A DNA stretch of 6,847 bases from CAYNRA01 sp964399465 (GTDB lineage: Bacteria; Bacteroidota; Bacteroidia; Cytophagales; Spirosomataceae), in the NCBI GenBank assembly GCA_964399465.1, contig CAYNRA010000111.1, positions 1-6,847 on the forward strand. The letters run 5' to 3'. Below are positions 6,754 through 6,847 of this stretch, piece by piece (position 1 is the stretch's first letter; each line of letters begins with the position of its first letter). The position numbers and the translations under genes are program-made. Under the pieces are notes generated by a model. That model was not told where the DNA came from. It did not search any database and was given only the letters and a program-made list of their open reading frames with translations.

Positions 6754-6847
6754 TTTACTTTTTTTACTCCTCACACAACAAAAAGGATTTAGTCAAGGAC
6801 AAGGAAACACCCCCTACTCGGTATTTGGAATCGGAGAAACCCCACAT
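6725..6847 (+). CDS. Exported, probably outer-membrane, protein (5' part, runs off window)
   Basis: Only the first 41 codons are present. The frame opens inside coaX (29-base overlap, different frame), so its translation is probably coupled to that of coaX. The peptide starts MSKKTTAF, has a leucine-rich hydrophobic stretch (about residues 8-17) and a likely signal-peptide cut near GFSQ (about residues 22-24). The mature start GQGNTPYSVFGIGE resembles the beginning of Bacteroidota outer-membrane beta-barrel proteins encoded next to coaX, where a PYS-x-(F/Y)-GIG segment follows the signal peptide. That family link is from memory of gene order and a short motif. Function is unknown. Confidence 0.72.
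   Translation, partial: MSKKTTAFVSLLFLLLTQQKGFSQGQGNTPYSVFGIGETPH

Overview
The window looks like ordinary chromosome of an A+T-rich member of the Bacteroidota. The evidence is the photolyase, AddB-type and CoaX sequence style, a LolA-like secreted protein of a kind common in that phylum, an exact copy of the Bacteroidota -7 promoter consensus (TANNTTTG) upstream of one gene, and weak or absent Shine-Dalgarno sequences. I cannot place it below phylum with confidence; the short-type PurL is compatible with Cytophagales or related orders.

Layout: (1) 2-697, plus strand: the last 231 codons of purL (purine synthesis), closed by a strong bidirectional hairpin terminator at 717-757. (2) 780-3605, minus strand: a 941-residue AddB-like protein with an inactive helicase-type body and a RecB-type nuclease domain carrying a 4Fe-4S cysteine set. 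Its own upstream region (3606-3845) holds a good Bacteroidota promoter candidate and a long inverted repeat. (3) 3846-5159, minus strand: a class I CPD photolyase with its flavin-reducing tryptophan triad intact. (4) 5257-5964, plus strand: a secreted LolA-like protein of unknown role, read divergently from the photolyase and followed by a classical terminator hairpin. (5) 6016-6753, plus strand: type III pantothenate kinase (coaX), whose start codon lies three bases after that terminator's T-run. (6) 6725 to the window end, plus strand: the start of an exported, probably outer-membrane, protein overlapping coaX by 29 bases.

The two minus-strand genes both concern DNA repair (recombinational end processing and light-driven repair of pyrimidine dimers), but a promoter candidate and a hairpin between them argue for separate transcripts. 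coaX and the following exported protein are translationally coupled. I found no mobile element, CRISPR array, RNA gene or clear new system. The points most worth a second look are the terminator pressed against the coaX start and the wobble-paired inverted repeat between phr and the AddB-like gene.
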